Positions 58,929 to 64,000 of a DNA stretch of 64,000 nt are shown one piece after another. The DNA is from Desulfovibrio mangrovi (GTDB lineage: Bacteria > Desulfobacterota > Desulfovibrionia > Desulfovibrionales > Desulfovibrionaceae), in assembly GCF_026230175.1 (NCBI RefSeq), contig NZ_CP104208.1, forward strand, positions 3,100,001-3,164,000. The letters are read 5' to 3'. Every line of letters starts with the position of its first letter. Position 1 is the stretch's first letter. The notes beneath the pieces are model-generated. The model was not told the origin of the DNA. It worked only from the letters and a program-made list of their open reading frames with translations, and searched no databases. Position numbers and translations under genes: made by a program.

Positions 58929-59411
58929 TCAGGTACGTTCCGCTTCGGCCCAGCGGTAGGGAATCTCGTCGCTGTCAGGTGCGATGCGTTCCGATTCATC
59001 CGGGCGGTGCGTCATGTCTGCGCAGTTGCAGATGATGCCGACGGCATCGTCCGCTGCTGTAAAGCCGTACCACAGCATGGGCGGAATGCGAAGCAGGGCG
59101 TAGTGATCCGGCCTGCCGAGCAGATATTCGGCCACGGTACCCCGTGTTGGCGAGCCTTCGCGGTCGTCATAGATGACCACGCGGATGCGGCCCACGGGCA
59201 CGGCAAAGTTCTGGGTCATCTCCTTGTGCCGCTTCCATGCCTTCACGGCACCGGGCAGACACTCGGAGAAATAGACTTCGCCGAAGCGCGAGAAGTGCGG
59301 CGCATCCGCCCGCAGCATGTGCAGCACGGAACCGCCTTCTGTGGGAATTTCCCGCAGGGGCCAATACTCCATCCCCTGAATGAAGGCAGGGGCCTTGCTT
59401 ACTTCGTCCAT
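58929..59411 (-). CDS. RmlC-family 3,5-epimerase-like cupin
   Basis: The 160-aa cupin has a core pattern like dTDP-4-dehydrorhamnose 3,5-epimerase (MLRADAPHFSRFGEVYF, KAWKRHKEMTQNFAVPVGRIRVVIYD and LLRIPPMLWYGF). The classical catalytic His-Asp dyad is only partly recognisable. The start at 59409-59411 overlaps the rfbG stop by 13 bp; sequence back to 59510 is rfbG in another frame. In this locus it probably epimerises a CDP-4-keto-6-deoxysugar. Confidence 0.8.
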   Translation of the reverse strand: MDEVSKAPAFIQGMEYWPLREIPTEGGSVLHMLRADAPHFSRFGEVYFSECLPGAVKAWKRHKEMTQNFAVPVGRIRVVIYDDREGSPTRGTVAEYLLGRPDHYALLRIPPMLWYGFTAADDAVGIICNCADMTHRPDESERIAPDSDEIPYRWAEAERT

Positions 59412-60502
59412 GCAATGCCCTGTGCGCGTGCCTTTTCGGTGTATTCCGCGATTTGGTCCATGGTGAAGGCGAACATGTCCTTCCCTTCCTTGTAGAAGGC
59501 GCGGTACCACTCGGCGGTAAAGCGGATGGTCTCTTCAAAGGGCATGGCCGCATGCCACTGCAGGTGCGCCAGCGCCTTGTCGCAGCACAGCTTGAGCAGG
59601 GTGCATTCCTTCATGCCTGCGCAGCCGTCGCGGTCCATTTCGCTGGTAAAGCCCTGCCAGTGTGTTGCAAGGGCATCCACCACCTCGGCCACGGGGTTGT
59701 TCACGTCTGCTGCCGGACCGAAGTTGAAAGCCTGCTTGTCCAGCGGGAAGGGACCTTCCTTGCCTTCAAGCAGCTTCGCACCCAGCCACAGATAGCCGGA
59801 AAGGGGTTCCAGCACATGCTGCCACGGGCGTGTGGCCCACGGACTGCGGATGGAAACGGGTTCGCCCTTGGCCCATGCGCGGGCGCAGTCCGGCACGATG
59901 CGGTCCGTTGCCCAGTCGCCGCCGCCGATGACGTTGCCTGCGCGGGTGGTCGCGGCACGCGGGCCGTTCTTGAAAAATGAATGGATGTAGGAATGCGCGA
60001 TGATCTCCGCACAGCCCTTGGATGCGGAATACGGGTCCTCGCCGCCCAGATGGTCGGTCTCGCGGTAGCCCCATACCCACTCGTCGTTGCGGTAGGCCTT
60101 GTCCGAGGTGATGAGCACCACGGCCTGTACCGAAGGCGTTACGCGCACGGCTTCCATCACGTTCAGGGTGCCCATGGCGTTGGCCTCGATGGTGTAGGCC
60201 GGCTCGCGGTAGGACTCGCGCACCAGCGCCTGCGCCGCAAGATGGAAGATGGCGTCCGGCGCGAAGTCCTGCACCGCCTTTGTCAGGGCGGCACGGTCGC
60301 GGATGTCGCCGCAGATGTGGGTAATGCGCTTCTCAAGCCCCAGCACCTCGAAATTGGCGGGGGAGGAAGGAACATCCACCGAATAGCCCGCTACCTCGGC
60401 ACCAAGGGACAAGAGCCACGCCGTAAGCCATGAACCCTTGAAGCCAGTGTGGCCGGTGACGAAGACTTTTTTACCGGCATAGATATCGCCGAAAACCGTC
60501 AT
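59399..60502 (-). CDS. rfbG: CDP-glucose 4,6-dehydratase
   Basis: This 367-aa extended SDR has the NAD loop GHTGFKGSW (about 17-25) and the catalytic YSASK. The segment FVTGHTGFKGSWLTAWLLSLGAEVAGYS is typical of RfbG. It turns CDP-glucose into CDP-4-keto-6-deoxyglucose. rfbF lies upstream and the epimerase downstream. Confidence 0.92.
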   Translation of the reverse strand: MTVFGDIYAGKKVFVTGHTGFKGSWLTAWLLSLGAEVAGYSVDVPSSPANFEVLGLEKRITHICGDIRDRAALTKAVQDFAPDAIFHLAAQALVRESYREPAYTIEANAMGTLNVMEAVRVTPSVQAVVLITSDKAYRNDEWVWGYRETDHLGGEDPYSASKGCAEIIAHSYIHSFFKNGPRAATTRAGNVIGGGDWATDRIVPDCARAWAKGEPVSIRSPWATRPWQHVLEPLSGYLWLGAKLLEGKEGPFPLDKQAFNFGPAADVNNPVAEVVDALATHWQGFTSEMDRDGCAGMKECTLLKLCCDKALAHLQWHAAMPFEETIRFTAEWYRAFYKEGKDMFAFTMDQIAEYTEKARAQGIAWTK

Positions 60503-60565
60503 GGGAACTCCTGAGGAGAAATGAGGTTATTTGATGTTTGTTTCGAACGTTTTTGCCTCAGGCGG

Positions 60566-60768
60566 GCAGGGGGATAATCCCCCTGCACCCTTGGAGGTTG
60601 GTATCAAAGTCGTTCGGGAGTTTCAGATTTGCGGGGTATCCCATTTCTTTTCAGGAAGAACATGGGAAACGTTCAATCTGTTTTCAAGCAGGCCTTCGGT
60701 AAGCCGCAACGTGGAGGTATGGGTAAAACCACCTCGCTGTTACGGGGTGCAGGGGGATTATCCCCCTG
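60566..60768. repeat. Inverted pair of a Desulfovibrio-type intergenic palindrome
   Basis: CAGGGGGATAATCCCCCTG at 60567-60585 and CAGGGGGATTATCCCCCTG at 60750-60768 are palindromes. Including the flanks (GGGTGCAGGG...), the two are inverted copies of the same 24-25 bp element. They fill the 346-bp gap between rfbG and rfbF with GC-rich, non-coding sequence. They are REP/BIME-like rather than protein-coding. Confidence 0.75.
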
Positions 60769-60848
60769 TCGGGTGGAGGGCAGCGCCCTCCTGGCCGGAG
60801 GCCAAAAACAACGCAAACCTTTTAAAAAAATTCTTACTGCAAAAATGC

Positions 60849-61616
60849 CTACTTGGTCCACGGCGCGTTGCCGTTGTTCCAGAGTGCGTTCAGGTTCTGG
60901 TAGTCGCGCAGGGTATCCATGCACTGCCAGAAGCCCTGATGCGGGTACATGGAAAGCTGGCCTTCCGCGGCGAGGCGCATCAGCGGTTCCTTTTCCAGAT
61001 CGCATTCGGGGTCTTCGTCCAGATAGTCGAGGAACTCGCGTTTGAACACGAAGAAGCCGCAGTTGATGTACTCGTCCAGCACGGGCTTTTCCTGCCACGA
61101 GGTGATGTTGCCTTCATCGTCGGTCTTTACGGTACCGAAACGGGAGGGCATGCGTACGCCGGTGAAGGTGCCGATCTTGCCGGATTTCTTGTGGAACTCC
61201 ACAAGGGCGTCGATGTCGATGTCCGACACGCCGTCACCGTAGGTGACCATGAAGCGGTCGGTGTCGATGTATTTGGCCACCTGCTTGATGCGCGCACCCT
61301 TGAGGGTGTCTTCGCCGGTGTCGCACAGGGTCACCTTCCAGTCGGTGCGGTGAGTGTTGTGCGTCTTCACCTCGCCGGTTGCCAGATCCACCGTGAAGTC
61401 GGAATTGCGGATCTTGTACTCCCAGAAGTACTGCTTGATATATTCGCCCTTGTAGCCCAGCGGCAGAACGAAATCCTTGTGCCCGAAACGGGCATAGCGG
61501 TTCATGATGTGCCACATGACGGGGCGGCCGCCGATTTCCACCATGGGCTTCGGCTTGTATTCGGTTTCTTCGCGCATGCGGGTGCCTTTGCCCCCGCACA
61601 GAATGATGGTTTTCAT
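60849..61616 (-). CDS. rfbF: Glucose-1-phosphate cytidylyltransferase
   Basis: The 255-aa nucleotidyltransferase has MKTIILCGGKGTRMREETEYKPKPMVEIGGRPVMWH at its start, the typical RfbF P-loop-like motif. It makes CDP-glucose from CTP and glucose-1-phosphate. The start at 61614-61616 is where family similarity begins; a longer frame to 61670 is out of family. It feeds rfbG. Confidence 0.94.
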   Translation of the reverse strand: MKTIILCGGKGTRMREETEYKPKPMVEIGGRPVMWHIMNRYARFGHKDFVLPLGYKGEYIKQYFWEYKIRNSDFTVDLATGEVKTHNTHRTDWKVTLCDTGEDTLKGARIKQVAKYIDTDRFMVTYGDGVSDIDIDALVEFHKKSGKIGTFTGVRMPSRFGTVKTDDEGNITSWQEKPVLDEYINCGFFVFKREFLDYLDEDPECDLEKEPLMRLAAEGQLSMYPHQGFWQCMDTLRDYQNLNALWNNGNAPWTK

Positions 61617-61645
61617 ATTGTGCACTCTCTGCGCAGTATATGATT

Positions 61646-63595
61646 CTACACGTTCAATAAGGCTCCCCACTTGGGGAGGGTGCTTTCCAGATTCCAGTAA
61701 GCGCGGATGAACGCCTCGCTTGCGCGGGCGGCATCCTGCCGCTGTTCGGGCGTCATGCGCGTTTGCATGCCTGCGAGCAGTTCCTGCCCGCTTGACGCCG
61801 TTGTGTATTTTTCAGGGAAATCTATCACCGGATTCATGAGAATGCCATCCGGTACGAGCGGCAGCACGACCTTGCAGCCGAAGGCGAGAGCCTCGATGGA
61901 TGCCGTGCTGGTGGGAACGAACACGAAAACAGCCCGTTGCAGCGCATCCGGCAGCGTGCCGGTGCACTCTTCCGTTTCCGGCATGGGGGCGCCGCCGGTG
62001 AAGCGGCTCAGGATATCCTTGAACGGACAGAGTGGATGCCCCTTGAGCAGAAGCTTCATGGTGCCGTAAGCCCGGGCCGCCTCAAGGGCGATGCCGAGCA
62101 TGGTGGTGTTTTCCTTCCTGTCTATGGAGCCTGCCAGCAGAATGGCATTTGCCTCGCCTGCGCCAAGCCCTTCGGTCTTGGAGAACAGCCCGTTCACATA
62201 GAGGGTGCGGATGGATTCCACTTCTTCCACCCGCGGATATCCGCAGCTTCGGAATTCGGTGGCGCTGTGGCTGCCCGATGCGGCAATGATGTCCGGCAGG
62301 GGAAGTTGCAGCGGCAGACGGGCCGCATGGACGGATTCCTCGGCATGGTAGAAGTGGAAGTAGTTGTGCGAGAACGCGGCGTGCTGGAAGCCGATGACGC
62401 CGGAAACACCGTTGTCTTGCGCGGCACTGCACAGGGCCTTTTCCCATGCATGCATCTCAAGGCAATAGATGGTGTGCTCCGGTGCCGGAATGCTGCCGAA
62501 CAGCGCGTTGTAAGCCGCATGGAAGAGAATGCCTTCTGCGCCGGTCTTGCCTGCGGTGGAGGCAATCCAGTCGCGTCGCAGATAGGCGCGGCATGCGGGG
62601 CTGAAGGGAGCCGTGGCTGCGGCATCGCAGACCTGTCCCGACAGCCTGATGCCCTTGCAGGCCAACAGGAACCAGCGGCCCAGCACGGAAAGCAGCGTCA
62701 GCGGCGACAGATGCTCCTGCAGCAGAGTGATGCGCGTGCCGTTGGCAAGCTGACTGGCCGCTTCGTCCATAGACTGGCTGAAGCGCTTGCCGCCCAGATT
62801 CACGTGCATGCAGAGCCACGCGAGGGATCTGCCCTTTTCGGTGAGCAGTCCCTGCAGGGGGCCGTAGAAGCGGTTCTTGTAGGTATTCGCGTCACCGGCG
62901 TTGGCGGGCGAATAGCTCACCATGAGGGTGTCGCCCGTGCGGGGCAGACGTTCCGCCATGGCGGGAAGCTTGCGGCGGGCAATGCAGCCCTGTACGAAAA
63001 AGCGCAGAATCACGGCCAGCGCCATGAGCATCTGCCCTGCGACGCTGTTCATGATGAAGGTGGGCAGGGCCCGTGCCCTATCAAGGAGATTGCGTTTCCG
63101 CACATGGGCGAACACACCGCATTCCGCCGCCACCTGCCGGATGGCGATATTCAGTTCGTGGTCCGCACAGCAGGCATGGCAGGCACCGTATTCGCCGGAT
63201 GCGAGCAGACTGCGTATGACAGCAAGCTGGGCCGCGCGCAGTATCAGGTCGCTCTTGAAGGGGTTGCGTTCCGCCAGCAGGGAGAACCACCATGCGCTGG
63301 CATCGGTATCGCCGATGCGCAGCCATGCCCGGACGGAGCGCGAACCGATGCGTGCCTCGCCGAGGTTGTGGCACCAGTCCGCCAGCGCAGGACGCAAGGC
63401 GTCCACCTGCTCGTTCACCAGCCGGGCGGAAGCGAGCAGGGTGGCCTCGTCGCACTTGTGCGTGAAGACCTCGGCACAGTCCGCTGCGACGACGGGATCG
63501 CCCGAAAGGCAGAACCCGTGAGCGGTGCCACTGAGTGCGGGCAGCAGGGCCAGAGGCTGCCTGCTGTCGAATATGACCAGAGCGGGTTTTGTCAT
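61646..63595 (-). CDS. Large surface-carbohydrate biosynthesis protein (uncertain transferase)
   Basis: The 649-aa protein resembles large surface-carbohydrate biosynthesis proteins found in O-antigen loci. A hydrophobic stretch (MALAVILRFFVQ, about 190-205) is followed by a C-terminal GT-B-like half with a GHPLCPF motif and VPTSTASIEALAFGCKVVLP. The latter resembles the CDP-glycerol/poly-glycerophosphate and related transferase folds. The N-terminal part has no clear match. It starts 2 bp after the kdsB-like stop. Enzymatic role is not assigned. Confidence 0.65.
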   Translation of the reverse strand: MTKPALVIFDSRQPLALLPALSGTAHGFCLSGDPVVAADCAEVFTHKCDEATLLASARLVNEQVDALRPALADWCHNLGEARIGSRSVRAWLRIGDTDASAWWFSLLAERNPFKSDLILRAAQLAVIRSLLASGEYGACHACCADHELNIAIRQVAAECGVFAHVRKRNLLDRARALPTFIMNSVAGQMLMALAVILRFFVQGCIARRKLPAMAERLPRTGDTLMVSYSPANAGDANTYKNRFYGPLQGLLTEKGRSLAWLCMHVNLGGKRFSQSMDEAASQLANGTRITLLQEHLSPLTLLSVLGRWFLLACKGIRLSGQVCDAAATAPFSPACRAYLRRDWIASTAGKTGAEGILFHAAYNALFGSIPAPEHTIYCLEMHAWEKALCSAAQDNGVSGVIGFQHAAFSHNYFHFYHAEESVHAARLPLQLPLPDIIAASGSHSATEFRSCGYPRVEEVESIRTLYVNGLFSKTEGLGAGEANAILLAGSIDRKENTTMLGIALEAARAYGTMKLLLKGHPLCPFKDILSRFTGGAPMPETEECTGTLPDALQRAVFVFVPTSTASIEALAFGCKVVLPLVPDGILMNPVIDFPEKYTTASSGQELLAGMQTRMTPEQRQDAARASEAFIRAYWNLESTLPKWGALLNV

Positions 63596-63597
63596 GG

Positions 63598-64000
63598 CTA
63601 CATGTAACGCTGTCTGATGGTGTCTGCCTTCATGTATTCCCGAATGATATCAAGATCTTCAGGGGTGTCCACGCTGATCTTGGCGGAAGACAGGTGCACG
63701 GCGCGGATGCGCTCGCCGTGTTCGAGAATTCTGAGATATTCGTTGTACTCGATGGTTTCCAGCGGGGTGGGGGCCCAGGCCGCGTACTGGCGCAGGAATT
63801 CCGTGCGGAAGGCCACGAGGAACACCATTTTGAACATGGTGTCCACTGTGGTGCGGGCTTCGCTGGGCAGGTCGGTGCGCGAGCAGTACATGACGTTGTT
63901 GTTCAGGTCGAGCACGGCCTTGATGTCCGAGCCGCGATTCTTTTCCTTGTAGGGGGTGACGCCAAGGGCGCACTTGACCGTGGTGTCGCCCTTGATCTCG
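63598..64000 (-). CDS. CMP-KDO synthetase-like cytidylyltransferase, 5' end cut by window
   Basis: The frame is open from the right window edge to the stop at 63598 (134 codons), so the N-terminus is missing. The visible part matches the C-terminal half of 3-deoxy-manno-octulosonate cytidylyltransferase: SDIKAVLDLNNNVMYCSR, FLRQYAAWAPTPLETIEYNEYLRILEHGERIRAV and the VDTPEDL end. It would activate KDO or a related acid sugar with CTP. A GTG at 63913-63915 is internal, not a start. Confidence 0.85.
   Translation of the reverse strand, partial: EIKGDTTVKCALGVTPYKEKNRGSDIKAVLDLNNNVMYCSRTDLPSEARTTVDTMFKMVFLVAFRTEFLRQYAAWAPTPLETIEYNEYLRILEHGERIRAVHLSSAKISVDTPEDLDIIREYMKADTIRQRYM

Overview
The window is a GC-rich bacterial chromosome segment, most likely from the Desulfovibrionaceae (sulfate-reducing Desulfobacterota). 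This is inferred from three things: a biotin operon carrying its own fatty-acid-synthase-like genes under a BirA box (an arrangement known from Desulfovibrio), a small RRM-type RNA-binding protein, and the overall gene style. There are no rRNA, tRNA, CRISPR or transposase genes. Both edges cut genes: rsgA on the left and a kdsB-like gene on the right. Most genes are on the minus strand.

Layout. 1-2,000: rsgA, a SAM methyltransferase and a small Mor-like/CD3324-type DNA-binding protein. 2,000-2,830: mostly non-coding. 2,834-4,306: MurJ-family flippase. 4,460-6,212: a MarR-controlled stress-type operon (MarR, PNPOx-like, double SnoaL) with two matching operators. 6,457-8,131: sodium/amino-acid symporter behind a tandem glycine riboswitch. 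8,464-12,402: surface-polysaccharide genes (WbaP-type initiating transferase, O-antigen ligase/polymerase, GT4 transferase). 12,809-18,899: tag, a chemoreceptor, a ferredoxin-nitroreductase and a cyclic-2,3-DPG-synthetase-like GTPase. 18,935-24,369: a translationally coupled YhaN/YhaO (SbcC/SbcD-like) pair. 24,578-29,582: lipoprotein, pseudouridine synthase, VCBS-repeat protein, NOP2/Sun methyltransferase.

29,671-31,709 holds the most interesting gene pair: a 96-aa helical protein and a TPR protein, overlapping by 4 bp. They carry the same short G-S-G-[ND]-I-N-x-A-N motif, at the extreme C-terminus of the first and the extreme N-terminus of the second. That is the layout of effector/receptor pairs signalling through amyloid-type (RHIM/BASS-like) motifs. 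31,937-37,280: CsoR/CstR-like regulator, a secreted thiaminase-I-like protein, topA, an M48 lipoprotein protease. 37,400-41,070 is AT-rich and accessory in character. It has two 98-bp repeats that each look like a complete sigma-54-driven small-RNA unit, a 46-bp perfect palindrome, an RRM protein and two tandem periplasmic binding proteins.

41,157-46,509: putA (without the DNA-binding domain, with twin 23-bp operators upstream), infA, lgt, usp. 46,555-54,366: a nine-gene biotin operon bioB-bioA-(FabZ-like)-(FabG-like)-ACP-KAS-(hotdog)-bioF-bioD, mostly with ATGA-type overlaps, divergent from birA and sharing a BirA box. It appears to contain a dedicated pimeloyl-assembly module. 55,702-57,045: nhaA. 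57,384-64,000: CDP-deoxysugar/surface-glycan genes (kdsB-like, large carbohydrate protein, rfbF, rfbG, epimerase, reductase, NeuD-like acyltransferase).
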